A stretch of 64,000 nucleotides of DNA, taken from the NCBI RefSeq assembly GCF_014217805.1, contig NZ_CP055156.1, positions 4,160,585-4,224,584 of the forward strand, written 5' to 3'. The notes under the pieces are model-generated. The model made no database searches. It had not been told where the DNA came from and worked only from the letters and a program-made list of their open reading frames with translations. Within the stretch, counting starts at the first letter, position 1; each line of letters starts with the position of its first letter. The translations under genes and the position numbers were made by a program. Positions 8,400-17,873 of the stretch are shown here, one piece after another. The stretch comes from Adhaeribacter swui. GTDB taxonomy: Bacteria; Bacteroidota; Bacteroidia; Cytophagales; Hymenobacteraceae.

Positions 8400-8644
8400 A
8401 AACCACAGCAATAAGTTTTGCCGCTACTTTCAGATTAATACTTAGATTACTTTAACATTTAAGACAGCCTCGAATAAAGCAGCCGGGAGTAGTATCCTTA
8501 TCACTAATTCTGGTTTTTTCATGTTTTTCTAAAATTTAAAAATTTTAAAATTTAGCGCAAACCTGTTATGGCAGAGGAGTCTGGTTGATAAAAATTTACA
8601 TCTATTTTTGATTTTTTGTATTCAGGGTGGGAAGGTTAAACAGG

Positions 8645-9106
8645 TTAACTTTGATTCAGGAGCGCAATACACTGCTGGGCATCCGATAATTTCAATCCGT
8701 AATTCATATCTGTTTGCACCAGATAAGGTACCTGGTTGGGTAGCAGGTAATTTTCATCATCAATAATTATAAAGTTTTCTACTTCATTCGGTTGCAGCCA
8801 GGCCGCTATTTCTTCGCCGCGGATATTGTCTATTACGGGTGTAATATCCACTACTTCACCAGGTAAACCACGATGGTGCCACAAATCCTGCATAAAAGTT
8901 AAACCCTTTTTCCGCCACGTAGACGAGATTACAAGCTTGGCATGGGTATGCTCCACAATGTAAGCTAAATGTTCCAGGGTATGCGGGCAGAATAAATAAC
9001 CATATGCATCCTCTGCCACGCCGCCGTATTTTTGGTGGAAGTGCAGCGCGTGCATGTGGTAAGCCGGATTTAATACGCCATCAATATCTAAGAAAATAAC
9101 TTTCAT
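8645..9106 (-). CDS. HAD-like domain protein (Swiss Army Knife RNA-repair type)
   Basis: Chosen start is ATG at 9106 (MKVIFLDIDGVLNP); an earlier start would add 11 unlike residues. The protein has HAD motif I DIDGVLN with both Asp residues near the N-terminus, motif II as VISSTWR, and an acidic motif near IIIDDENY, within about 153 residues and without a cap domain. This matches the HAD_SAK family, known from phage and RNA-repair contexts as small phosphatase-like domains. Substrate is unknown. It is divergent from the HD-domain gene at 9196. Confidence 0.8.
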   Translation of the reverse strand: MKVIFLDIDGVLNPAYHMHALHFHQKYGGVAEDAYGYLFCPHTLEHLAYIVEHTHAKLVISSTWRKKGLTFMQDLWHHRGLPGEVVDITPVIDNIRGEEIAAWLQPNEVENFIIIDDENYLLPNQVPYLVQTDMNYGLKLSDAQQCIALLNQS

Positions 9107-9195
9107 GTTCGCTGATAAAAGGGCATAGCCAGATTTCAAAAAAATTAAAAATCAATTATAAAAAACTATTAAATTCAAGAATTTAGTTCTTAATC

Positions 9196-9801
9196 ATGAT
9201 CTACGCCATTTACCCGCAAATACACGCGTTTGCCCTACAAAAACTGCAGGCCGGTTTATCCGAAAAATATACCTATCACCATGTAGCGCATACCTTAGAT
9301 GTATTAGAGCAATGTACCAAAATTGCGGATTTAGAAGGCGTAGTGGCACCGGAAGAGTTGTTTTTGTTGCAGGTAGGGGCCTTGTACCACGACATGGGAT
9401 TTTTGTATACCTACCAGGGCCATGAAGATAAAAGCTGCGAAATTGCCGACGTGGATTTAACCAATTTTGGTTTTAGTAAGCCGCAAAAAGAAGTAGTTTT
9501 TGGCTTGATTAAAGCCACGCAGGTGCCGCAAAACCCCCAAACCAAATTAGAAGAAATTATCTGCGATGCTGATTTAGATTACTTGGGCCGTCCGGATTTT
9601 TATGCCATCGGGGAGGGCTTGTACCAGGAATTTCTGTGGCAGGGTATCGTGAAAAATGAACTGGATTGGAACCGGGTACAGGTAAAATTTTTAAAAAATC
9701 ACCGTTATTTTACGCCTTCATCCATTGCCCGGCGCGAAAAACAAAAGCAGGAATATTTGCAGCAAGTTATCGAGAAGGTTGCTCGGTTGGAGTTGCTTTA
9801 G
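9196..9801 (+). CDS. HD-domain phosphohydrolase
   Basis: A 201-residue HD-family protein. Metal ligands expected for the fold are visible: H in YHHVAHTLDV, HD in ALYHDMGFLY, a further H in YQGHEDKS, and D in CDADLDYLGRP. HD proteins hydrolyse phosphomonoesters or cyclic or stringent nucleotides; the specific substrate is not evident. Its 3' end overlaps the 3' end of the convergent cyclic-nucleotide-binding gene by about 35 bases. That makes a cNMP-related role tempting, but this is only inferred from position. Confidence 0.85.
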   Translation: MIYAIYPQIHAFALQKLQAGLSEKYTYHHVAHTLDVLEQCTKIADLEGVVAPEELFLLQVGALYHDMGFLYTYQGHEDKSCEIADVDLTNFGFSKPQKEVVFGLIKATQVPQNPQTKLEEIICDADLDYLGRPDFYAIGEGLYQEFLWQGIVKNELDWNRVQVKFLKNHRYFTPSSIARREKQKQEYLQQVIEKVARLELL

Positions 9802-10222
9802 TTTCGGCCAGTTTAGCATCCATGATGCGGAGCCGTCGGCCCAGGGTTTTTAAAATTCCTTTTAATACTTCGGCATTGGCCAGCATAATATCATAAAAAG
9901 GTTCCTGATCTAGTTTAAGCAAAATAGTTTCTTGCAGAGCCGTAGCGCTCGCCGAACGGGTATCGGCATCCAGTACCGATAATTCGCCTAAAATCTCGTT
10001 TTCTTCCAGCACTGCTAAGGTTAAATCTTCGTCATGAATCCGGATTTTGCCTTTGTAAATAAAATACATGCTTTCGCCTATTTCGCCTTTCTGAAACAAA
10101 GTTTCGTTGGGGTTCAGGTATAATTCTTCTAAAATACCGGCTAATTCCACCAGTTCGGCTTCGGGCGTATTATGGAAAATTTCCGAAGAACGCAGGGTCA
10201 GCACTTTTTCGATGAGTAACAT
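9767..10222 (-). CDS. Cyclic-nucleotide-binding domain protein
   Basis: A 151-residue stand-alone CNBD, starting at the ATG at 10222 (MLLIEKVLTL), 7 bases after the carrier gene. The domain reads SEIFHNTPEAEL, then LFQKGEIGESMYFIYKGKI, then the phosphate-binding cassette ILGELSVLDADTRSASATA, with Glu and the phosphate-contacting Arg kept as in Crp and Epac. No HTH follows, so it is not a transcription factor; it probably acts by protein contact. It is the last gene of the signalling operon that also encodes a nucleotide cyclase at 13019-14062, so cNMP made there may be its ligand. Confidence 0.88.
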   Translation of the reverse strand: MLLIEKVLTLRSSEIFHNTPEAELVELAGILEELYLNPNETLFQKGEIGESMYFIYKGKIRIHDEDLTLAVLEENEILGELSVLDADTRSASATALQETILLKLDQEPFYDIMLANAEVLKGILKTLGRRLRIMDAKLAETKATPTEQPSR

Positions 10223-10229
10223 GGGGCTA

Positions 10230-12992
10230 TTAAATTGCAACCTGGGATAAAGCAAATTGTTTGGTTTCGCGCAGCAAGAAGTTAGCTTCCTGAGAAAGCG
10301 GATTTTTTAAAATTTGCGTTAATTCCGGGTCTTGTAAATCGGGTATTAAATATAAAGCTACAGATTTCGTCCAGACAGAAAAACTGGTTTCGGTAGTAGT
10401 TAAAATTTCAGTGATTACGGCGTTTCTAACGGCGATCTCTGCGCTTGAGTTACTGGTAAGGTTTGTTTGATTTTCCAGGGTAAATTCCAGAAGCGCATCG
10501 ATGGGAGTAAAGTAACGCCGGGGAATGTGTAATTCTAACACTTCGATGGCGTTAAATATCCGGCTCGCATCGCGCGACTGAATTAATTGCATTACCCGTT
10601 CCAGGTGCGGCCGGTCGTACAAGATGGCGCAAGCTTGTAAAATTACTTCTAAATCTTGCTTTAACTCAGATTTTAGGGCTTGGCATAATAACTCTACTAC
10701 AGAGTCGGAACGCAAGCGAGTTAAGGCATTTATTTTGGGCCTGGTTTGTTCCAGTTTATTTTCGAGCCAACGGGTAAGTTCTGTTTTACCGGCATCTGGC
10801 AAACTAATCTTCTTGCGGTATAAGGCGTTTACGGCTAAGTCTGTTAATTCATTTTGTTTTTGTAAGTAAGGCAGCAGGTATTGCGTAGATAATGGCCCTT
10901 GTACGGAACCTGCCGTTTTTATAAATAAGGCAGCAAACGAAGCGGGCAGGTTGAGATTAGTTAGGTAAGCGGGCGCAAAAATAGCATCGCCAAAATGCAA
11001 TATGGCTTTTTGTAGCGCCGTGGGAGTATTTTGTTTTACGGCGGTAGCTACTACATCCGGCCACAAGGCAAATGCTTTTACCTGACCAATGGCCTCTAGG
11101 GCTTTTTTTAAAATTATCGGCGAGGCATCGTGCAACAAGCTGCGTAAGGAAGTTTCAAAGTCGCCGTGTGGTGCCGTAGAGATTATCTCCAAGGCTAATA
11201 ATTTATCTGCTTCATGCGTGCTCCGGGTTAATGCGGCTACTTCTTGCTGCACAATTTGTAAAGAACTTGCATCTGGTCGGGAAGCTAAACCTAGTAAAGC
11301 TGCTTTTTTATCGGCAAAATTTAAATTTTTTAAATTATAGAATTCCTGCGCTTGCTCTGGACTTAAAAAATAAAAGACCTGCAGTAAATCTGGTTTAATT
11401 TCGGAGGAAGAATTTGAGGCTAATTGCTGTTGCACTACCGGCAACGCAGCAGTGAGATGCCGGTGCTTAATTCGGGATAAAACGTATTTTTTAATAGAGA
11501 GGTCCGGGTTGTTGAGCTCGCGCAATAATACCTGGTTGAGTTGTTTGTAACCCGAACGCTCCAGCAATTCTAAAGCCACCAGTACTTCTTTAGGTTTAGG
11601 GCTGTTTAATTTAGCCAGCAATAATTCCCGCACCGGCTTATCTGTTAAAAATAACTGCGTGCCCGTAAAATAGCCTTTCTTTAAAGCTTGAATTAAGGTA
11701 TGCAGGTATTCTTTTTTAATCAGGAAAACCATGCCGGACCATACCGCAATCAATAAAATTAAGGTATAGCAAACAAAGGAAATAGATATGTCGCCGTGGG
11801 AGTCGCGGAAGGCAAAAGCATACAGGCCCACCACCAGCAAGGCAAAAGGCATGGTGTAGCCTTTGGTAATTAAATGGCCTTTTAAGCGGGAGTGGGGTTG
11901 CAACGGCTGAAATAGCACAAAAAAAGCAGGTTCTTGCACCGCTGATTTTAATACTTCCGACAGCAATACCATAACCCCAAAAGCAATTAAGCCGGTATTG
12001 GTAGGCGTGCTGGTTTGCAGAATGTACATGGTAACTAGCGCTAACACAATTGGAGTAATTAGCAAGGAATTAGTTAAACCCAAACGGTTGATAACCCGGC
12101 TGCTAAAAAGTAATTTAATAAACATGGCCAAAACCCGACCCACAGCAAAATAAATCCCCAGGAAAGATGCCAGCTCGTGACTGGTTTTATACTTTACCTT
12201 TATTTCGGTTAAAAATGTATAATCCAGGAGGGAGTAAAGAACAAAGCCCACGAAAGACCAAATGGCAATGACAAAAATTAAATTATTTTCAAAAAAACGG
12301 CTAATCAGGCCGGTATGTTCTCCGTGACCATGCGTGGAGGCATGATGCTCCGGATGGTCGTGGTGGGGTGGCGCTACAATTACAGGATGATTAAAACGCT
12401 GCAGGTAATAATACGCAACCAGCAAAGCTACCATCGAAATAGCCAGTACGTTAATTACCCCGATAATAGGAGCCAGAACCGCTACGGCCGCGTAACCAAT
12501 AATTTTGGCCGGAATGTCGCCGGAGCCTACCACCGAAAAAATTCTTTTACTTTCCCGGACGTTAAAAATTATGGCGGCCATTCCCCAGAAAGCATAACCA
12601 ATTACCATGTACAACACCATGTTCCAGGCCGATAAGAAAAAGGGCAGCCAGGTAATGGAGAAAAGGGTAGCTTCCAGCCAGGTCAGGGCAATAGAGGCCA
12701 CCGAAAACAAAATAATAACCTGCAGCAGTTTTTTAGCCGATAAAGTAGCTTCCAGACGGGCGTAGCCATAATTCGCTACCAGTAATAAGCCGGCAGCTAG
12801 CAACGAAACTTTAGGTAATTCTTTAATGGGGTAGGTAGCCAGAAAAAGCGTGAGCGCGCTGGTAAACAAAAATGAAGTACCCACACCTAAAAAAAACTGC
12901 ACTAAAAAAAGCTGCTTTACAACCCTGGCTTCGGCAGGTTTAATGTTTAATAATTGATAAATCCCTGTTTGCATACCCAATTTTTCCCTCAT
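10230..12992 (-). CDS. ATP/ADP-translocase-like membrane protein with HEAT repeats
   Basis: A 920-residue protein. Residues 25-435 hold about 12 helices of the Npt/ATP:ADP antiporter type within the MFS fold. A cytosolic loop at 202-226 has nine His (PPHHDHPEHHAS and on). Residues from about 440 to 900 are helical HEAT-like repeats (ELLLAKLNSPKPKEVLVALE and later units). Such carrier-HEAT proteins often have a fused CNBD; here that domain is the separate next gene, 7 bases on. The start is 26 bases after the cyclase gene. Whether it transports nucleotides or acts as a membrane scaffold is not settled by sequence. Confidence 0.8.
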   Translation of the reverse strand: MREKLGMQTGIYQLLNIKPAEARVVKQLFLVQFFLGVGTSFLFTSALTLFLATYPIKELPKVSLLAAGLLLVANYGYARLEATLSAKKLLQVIILFSVASIALTWLEATLFSITWLPFFLSAWNMVLYMVIGYAFWGMAAIIFNVRESKRIFSVVGSGDIPAKIIGYAAVAVLAPIIGVINVLAISMVALLVAYYYLQRFNHPVIVAPPHHDHPEHHASTHGHGEHTGLISRFFENNLIFVIAIWSFVGFVLYSLLDYTFLTEIKVKYKTSHELASFLGIYFAVGRVLAMFIKLLFSSRVINRLGLTNSLLITPIVLALVTMYILQTSTPTNTGLIAFGVMVLLSEVLKSAVQEPAFFVLFQPLQPHSRLKGHLITKGYTMPFALLVVGLYAFAFRDSHGDISISFVCYTLILLIAVWSGMVFLIKKEYLHTLIQALKKGYFTGTQLFLTDKPVRELLLAKLNSPKPKEVLVALELLERSGYKQLNQVLLRELNNPDLSIKKYVLSRIKHRHLTAALPVVQQQLASNSSSEIKPDLLQVFYFLSPEQAQEFYNLKNLNFADKKAALLGLASRPDASSLQIVQQEVAALTRSTHEADKLLALEIISTAPHGDFETSLRSLLHDASPIILKKALEAIGQVKAFALWPDVVATAVKQNTPTALQKAILHFGDAIFAPAYLTNLNLPASFAALFIKTAGSVQGPLSTQYLLPYLQKQNELTDLAVNALYRKKISLPDAGKTELTRWLENKLEQTRPKINALTRLRSDSVVELLCQALKSELKQDLEVILQACAILYDRPHLERVMQLIQSRDASRIFNAIEVLELHIPRRYFTPIDALLEFTLENQTNLTSNSSAEIAVRNAVITEILTTTETSFSVWTKSVALYLIPDLQDPELTQILKNPLSQEANFLLRETKQFALSQVAI

Positions 12993-13018
12993 TCAATGAT
13001 GTTGTTACTAATGCGGGA

Positions 13019-14062
13019 CTACTCAATAACTTCGTAAATAACTACCGCCTGGGCTTTATTTTTTAAATTTACTTCTTTCAGACGCTGGCAATTAAATGAT
13101 TCTTTGGCGCGCTCATACACTGCCTCTGAAATAACAATTTGGTTGGGTTGCGCTACCGATTGCAGCCGCTGGGCTAAATTTACCCCGTCGCCGATTACGG
13201 TATAATCCAGGCGGCGTAACGAGATAGAACCAATATTGCCCGAAATTACTTCCCCGGAATTAATGCCTACCGAAACCTGGGGTTTAAAAAAATGGCCATC
13301 CAGTTGTACTTCTGTTTCCAGTTGTAATTTTTCCCGAACGGCCAACGCTGCATCGATAGCTCGGTCCAGGTGGTAATCGCCCCGGAAAACCGCCATTACC
13401 GCATCGCCCATGAATTTATCTACGTGGCCATTCTGGGCAATAATTTCCTGCACCATCATGTCAAAGTATTTATTTAATAAGCCTACTACGGTATTAGCCG
13501 GTACTTTTTCGGTGATGGAAGTAAAGCCGCAAATATCAATGAACATGATAGTGGCATCGATGGCTTCGTTTACCAGCAAGCTGTTTTCAAACTCTTTGTG
13601 CGTCATAAAATGCAGCACGTTCTCGTCCACGTACATTTTTAAAATATTGTTTTCTTTAATGGCCTGCATGGTTTCGCGCAAATGCGACACGTGGAGCACG
13701 GTTTTATCCATGGTTAGTTCCAGGTCTTCGAAGTTTACGGGTTTGCACACAAAATCAAAAGCGCCCCGGTTCATGGCCATTCGGATGTTTTCCATGTCGC
13801 CGTACGCCGATACCATTACGGCTTTTACCAGCGGGTTTACTTCGGGCAATTTGGTAAGTAAGGTAAGGCCATCCATTTCGGGCATGTTAATGTCGCTCAA
13901 CACAATATCCAGATCGGGGTGCTCGGCCAGTTTTTGCAAAGCCTCTACGCCGTTGTGGGCAAAAACAAATTCGTAGGTATTCTCTCGAATCTTCCGGCGA
14001 AACTTTTGCTTGATTAATAATTCCAGATCCGTTTCGTCGTCAACCACCAGTATCTTGGCCAT
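13019..14062 (-). CDS. Response regulator with class III nucleotide cyclase
   Basis: A 347-residue protein. Residues 1-120 are a receiver domain with acidic pocket DDE at 8-10, phospho-acceptor D57 in LSDINMP and K108. Residues 125-165 form a helical linker. Residues 165-345 form a class III adenylate/guanylate cyclase with metal Asp D176 (FIDICGF) and D220 (MGDAVM), base-selecting K216 and T288 (DYTVIGD, class IIIb pattern, favouring ATP), and N295 and R299 for the transition state. All catalytic residues are kept, so it should make cAMP. Its ATG shares one base with the stop of the upstream receiver gene. Confidence 0.93.
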   Translation of the reverse strand: MAKILVVDDETDLELLIKQKFRRKIRENTYEFVFAHNGVEALQKLAEHPDLDIVLSDINMPEMDGLTLLTKLPEVNPLVKAVMVSAYGDMENIRMAMNRGAFDFVCKPVNFEDLELTMDKTVLHVSHLRETMQAIKENNILKMYVDENVLHFMTHKEFENSLLVNEAIDATIMFIDICGFTSITEKVPANTVVGLLNKYFDMMVQEIIAQNGHVDKFMGDAVMAVFRGDYHLDRAIDAALAVREKLQLETEVQLDGHFFKPQVSVGINSGEVISGNIGSISLRRLDYTVIGDGVNLAQRLQSVAQPNQIVISEAVYERAKESFNCQRLKEVNLKNKAQAVVIYEVIE

Positions 14063-14439
14063 CAGGATGCAAAATTTTTAAGTTTTTCTTTTAAAAGGCT
14101 AAAGTCCAGCGGCTTGGTTAAAAAATCATCGGCGCCGTGTTGCATGGCTTGCTGGTAATTCTCGTCGTCGCCGTAAGCGGTAATCATCATCACGGTAGGA
14201 GGGCGGTGTTCGTGTTTTTGCCGGATTAATCGTAACAATTCCAAACCACTCATGCCCGGCATGTTAATGTCCGATAAAATCAGAACCACTTCCGAATCGT
14301 ATTGTTCCAGGTACGCGTAGGCGGCTTCGCCGGATGTGGAAAAGGCAAAGTCTAACTCTCCATTTTTTATTTCGCGGCGGAAGCGTTGTAAAAATAAAGG
14401 TTGTACATCGGCTTCGTCGTCCACTACTAATATTTTCAT
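14062..14439 (-). CDS. Stand-alone receiver domain response regulator
   Basis: A 125-residue CheY-like protein consisting of one receiver domain: DDE at 7-9, phospho-acceptor D57 (LSDINMP), T in MITAYGD and Lys in LTKPLDF. It has no output domain, so it probably shuttles phosphate or works by contact. It is translationally coupled (TGATG) to the receiver-cyclase gene that follows, and sits 44 bases after the kinase gene at 14484-15851. The two receivers share D57 and similar flanking sequence, pointing to duplication. Confidence 0.93.
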   Translation of the reverse strand: MKILVVDDEADVQPLFLQRFRREIKNGELDFAFSTSGEAAYAYLEQYDSEVVLILSDINMPGMSGLELLRLIRQKHEHRPPTVMMITAYGDDENYQQAMQHGADDFLTKPLDFSLLKEKLKNFAS

Positions 14440-14483
14440 TTTATATGATATCTTGACGTAAGTACCGTTTAAATTATTATAAA

Positions 14484-15851
14484 TTATTTGTTATTCCGCG
14501 GCAGGCGCAAGATAAATTCTGAAAACTCGCCTTCCTGGGTATTTACTTCCAGCGAACCGCCGTGCACTTTGGTAATAATATCGTAACTCAGTGAAAGCCC
14601 TAAGCCCGTACCTTTGCCGGCGGGTTTGGTCGTAAAAAAAGGCTGCATAATTTTTTCCCGGATGGCGGCCGGTATACCCAGGCCATTGTCTTTCACCCGG
14701 ATCTCTATTTTGCCGTCTTTCTGCTGGGTAGTTACGCAAATGGTGGGTTCAAAAGTCCCGTTTTGCAATTTCTTTTTCTCGCTAATGGCGTAAAACGCAT
14801 TGTTGTACAAATTTAGTAAAACCCGCCCAACATCTTGCGATACTATATTTACCAAACCTAAATCCGGGGCAAAATCAGTTTTTATGGTGGCATTAAACGA
14901 TTTGTCTTTGGCCCGCAAACCGTGGTACGAAAGTCGTAAATACTCGTCGGCTAAAGCGTTTATATCGGTAGGTTCTTTCTGGCCGGTAGTGGCGCGCGAG
15001 TGTTGCAGCATGCCTTTCACGATTTTATCGGCCCGTTGCCCGTGGTGCGAAATTTTATTTAAATTTTGAGTTAGGTCAAACAAAATCTCTTCGGCGTATT
15101 CTTTTTCGGATTCCGGCAGTTTTTGCAAAGGGCCTTCTTTTAATTCTTGCAGTAACTCGGTGCTTACTTCCGAAAAGTTATTGACAAAGTTTAGGGGGTT
15201 TTGAATTTCGTGGGCAATGCCGGCGGTAAGCTCACCCAATGAGGCCAATTTTTCCTGCTGAATGAGTTGGGCCTGAGTAGCTTTTAACTCTTGTACGGTT
15301 ACTTCCAGTTCTTCTTTTTGCTTGGTTATTTCGGAGGTGCGTTCGGCTACTAAAATTTCTAACTGGTCCTTTTGGGCAGATAAAGCCAGTTTTTGTTGTT
15401 CTTCCTGTATTCTTTGCTGACGCTCAAACTCGAGTTCTTTTTCCTGCTTATTGGCGTTAATCCAACTGGCAAAATTCCAGACAAAAGCTCCCATAATGGC
15501 GGTGGTCAGGTAACCTTCCAAGCTTTGGTAAAACTCCGGAACAATTAAATTTAAAAAAGCGCTGATAAAAGTAATAACCGCGAAAGGGATAAAAGAATAA
15601 ACTATAGGGCGGGAAGCGTGAAAATCAGGTTCGGTGTAAAGAAAGAACAATACTAGCCAAAGGAAAATGGACGCGCCTAAGTTAGAAACTTCGTCGGTCA
15701 GAAAACTGCCCAGGGAAAACATCAGCCCCAGTGAAATCCAACTGGATACATTTAACCATTGATCCCATTTAGAAGCTTTGGGCGAAGTTACATTGGATTT
15801 GCGCAGGCGCCGTAGCAGCAGAAAAACAGAAAGTAAGGTAAAAAAATACAT
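14484..15851 (-). CDS. Membrane sensor histidine kinase
   Basis: A 455-residue kinase. Four or five helices occupy residues 1-130 (about 1-13, 34-52, 58-72, 82-104, 113-130) with no large extracellular domain, so it may sense the membrane itself. A coiled coil (132-200) leads to the phospho-acceptor H214 in [12 protein letters not shown]. The ATPase core has the N box ([10 protein letters not shown]), G1 (DNGLGIP), F box (QPFFTTKP) and G2 (GTGLGLSLS). It lies upstream of the receiver and cyclase genes, its probable partners. The kinase core is closely related to the four other kinases of this operon. Confidence 0.92.
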   Translation of the reverse strand: MYFFTLLSVFLLLRRLRKSNVTSPKASKWDQWLNVSSWISLGLMFSLGSFLTDEVSNLGASIFLWLVLFFLYTEPDFHASRPIVYSFIPFAVITFISAFLNLIVPEFYQSLEGYLTTAIMGAFVWNFASWINANKQEKELEFERQQRIQEEQQKLALSAQKDQLEILVAERTSEITKQKEELEVTVQELKATQAQLIQQEKLASLGELTAGIAHEIQNPLNFVNNFSEVSTELLQELKEGPLQKLPESEKEYAEEILFDLTQNLNKISHHGQRADKIVKGMLQHSRATTGQKEPTDINALADEYLRLSYHGLRAKDKSFNATIKTDFAPDLGLVNIVSQDVGRVLLNLYNNAFYAISEKKKLQNGTFEPTICVTTQQKDGKIEIRVKDNGLGIPAAIREKIMQPFFTTKPAGKGTGLGLSLSYDIITKVHGGSLEVNTQEGEFSEFILRLPRNNK

Positions 15852-15887
15852 AAGAAGCCAGCTCGTTCAGGAGCTAAAAATAACTAA

Positions 15888-16817
15888 TTAATTTACAATT
15901 GATGCAGAATGGTGGGGTAATACAATAGTAAATTCAGTATGCTGCCCGGGCTCCGATTGCACGAGCAGTTTACCGCCGTGCTGTTTGGTAATAATATCGT
16001 AAGCCAGCGAAAGCCCCAAACCGGTACCCAGACCCGTAGGTTTGGTAGTAAAGAAAGGCTGAAAAATTTTATTTTTTAAATTTTCCGGAATTCCAGTGCC
16101 ATTATCCCGGATGGTAATTTCTACCTGCCCGTTTTGCTGACGGGTTAGTACTTTAACTTCGGGTTGGTACTGGCCGTTTAGATGTGCTTTCTTTTGCTGG
16201 ATAGCGTAAAAGGCGTTGTTAAATAAATTTAGTAATACTCTGCCTAATTCTTGAGGGCCTACTATTATTTTGCTGATATTATTATCAAACTCAGTGATTA
16301 AGTTGGCATTAAAGTCTTTGTCTTTGGCGCGAAAGCCGTGGTAAGAAAGGTTTAGGTATTCCTCGGCCAAAGCATTAATGTTAGTAAGTTGTTTCACGCC
16401 TGAACTCGCGCGAGAATGCTGCAGCATGTTCTTAACAATTGAATCAGCTCGCTTGCCGTGGTGGTTTATTTTAGATAAGTTCTCTTTTAAATCCATGGAA
16501 ATAGCTAGAGCTTCTTCGGTTTCGTCCTTTTGTAATTCTTCTTTTAATTCGTCTAATAGCTCTATACTTACCTCAGAAAAATTATTTACAAAATTGAGCG
16601 GGTTCTGGATTTCGTGGGCAATTCCGGCAGTAAGCTCTCCCAATGATGCCATTTTCTCACTTTGGATAAGTTGGGCTTGGGTAGATTTTAGCTCGTATAA
16701 AGTGTTTTCTAATTGCTCTTTTTGGATTTGTAGCAAGGCCTGCGCTTTTTTTCGGTGTTTATTGTTGCGGTATAACATTAATACTATTAAACCGAAAACT
16801 CCCAACCCTGCCCCCAT
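15888..16817 (-). CDS. Histidine kinase core, 3' part of a TPR kinase split by TAA
   Basis: One membrane helix (residues 4-16), a short coiled coil, then phospho-acceptor H68 in [11 protein letters not shown] box LNLFNNAFYA, G1 DNGTGIP and G2 GTGLGLSLA. Upstream, the same frame runs without a break except for one TAA (16860-16862) into the TPR gene at 16860-17873; the bridging codons read IAKATFINQIKIYL. The 739-residue kinase at 24967-27186 has exactly this TPR-helix-kinase layout in one chain. So this is the 3' part of a nonsense-split gene, or a product restarted at the ATG at 16817. Confidence 0.85.
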   Translation of the reverse strand: MGAGLGVFGLIVLMLYRNNKHRKKAQALLQIQKEQLENTLYELKSTQAQLIQSEKMASLGELTAGIAHEIQNPLNFVNNFSEVSIELLDELKEELQKDETEEALAISMDLKENLSKINHHGKRADSIVKNMLQHSRASSGVKQLTNINALAEEYLNLSYHGFRAKDKDFNANLITEFDNNISKIIVGPQELGRVLLNLFNNAFYAIQQKKAHLNGQYQPEVKVLTRQQNGQVEITIRDNGTGIPENLKNKIFQPFFTTKPTGLGTGLGLSLAYDIITKQHGGKLLVQSEPGQHTEFTIVLPHHSASIVN

Positions 16818-16859
16818 TAAATAGATTTTTATTTGATTTATAAAGGTGGCTTTCGCTAT

Positions 16860-17873
16860 TTAAGCTTCTTTTTTCCTTTCCTCTTCTTCAAAAGAAACTA
16901 TTTGAAATTCCTGAATTTTTTGCTGACTAAAAAGGTTGTCTTTTGCCGCCAGCATTATTTTAAGGTATTTTAAAACACTATCCTGTTTATTTTGTAATTC
17001 AAAAACATCAACCAAACTTTTACTGGCTTCTAAGGTGTAATTATTAAAGCCCAATTTTTTACTTAATTGCAGGGCTCTTTGAGCATAAAAGATGGACGAA
17101 TCTGAAGAATTTAGTTTTTTGTATAATTTACTCAGGCCATTATAAATCTGTATTTTTATATTATCATCACCATAAAGGCTACCTACTTTTAAAGCTTCTC
17201 GGGCATAAGTAATAGCCTCTTGATTTCTTCCTGATTTTTCCAGAACTAACCCCATGGTACCAATATAGTAAGGATTCTGCCGGCTAGGATTGCTTTTTGC
17301 TAACCGCAAACTATTCTCGGCAAAGAAATAAGCAGAATCTAAGTTGTTTAGCCTAACATGCACATTGGCCAAATTATTATAAGTACCTTCTATTTCGGGT
17401 AAGTGGTGTTGTTTTTGTAATTTTAAAGCTAAACTAAGAAAAGGTAAAGCACTTTTATAATTCCCCATGTTTGATAAAAGCAAACTCCGATGCCTATAAG
17501 CCTTTACCAGTAACGCTTCTTTTCCAAAATTTAAATTTTCAATAATTTTAGTTGCATCTAAAATCGTTTTTAAAGCTTTTGGGTAATTTCCGGCTAAATT
17601 TATAATACCGGCCATCTGCAACAAACCCTCTGCTTCTCCATAATGATAATTTAATTTTCTAGCGAGGTAAATGCTTTGGCGAGCATAAATTAAAGCACTA
17701 TCGGGTTTTCGGTACCTATATTTGGAGGCAATATCATTTAACAAGATTACTTTAAGAGTGTCCGTATCTTTGGTTGTAACTATTTTTTGTTTTAATTCAC
17801 TTAATGATTCAACTTGTGCATTAACAGAAACCACAAGTGAGAAAAAAAACAGAAAAGAAACAGCAAGTCTCAT
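16860..17873 (-). CDS. TPR sensor domain, 5' part of a TPR kinase split by TAA
   Basis: A signal peptide (MRLAVSFLFFFSLVVSVNAQ) is followed by about six tetratricopeptide repeats covering residues 25-310, then a charged helix ending EEEERKKEA. That helix normally runs into a membrane helix and kinase, as it would here if the TAA at 16860 were a sense codon: the frame continues 15 codons to the ATG of the downstream kinase part. The 337-residue product would be a periplasmic TPR protein without output. Its ATG overlaps the stop of the propeller kinase gene by 4 bases (ATGA), so transcription is shared. Confidence 0.85.
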   Translation of the reverse strand: MRLAVSFLFFFSLVVSVNAQVESLSELKQKIVTTKDTDTLKVILLNDIASKYRYRKPDSALIYARQSIYLARKLNYHYGEAEGLLQMAGIINLAGNYPKALKTILDATKIIENLNFGKEALLVKAYRHRSLLLSNMGNYKSALPFLSLALKLQKQHHLPEIEGTYNNLANVHVRLNNLDSAYFFAENSLRLAKSNPSRQNPYYIGTMGLVLEKSGRNQEAITYAREALKVGSLYGDDNIKIQIYNGLSKLYKKLNSSDSSIFYAQRALQLSKKLGFNNYTLEASKSLVDVFELQNKQDSVLKYLKIMLAAKDNLFSQQKIQEFQIVSFEEEERKKEA

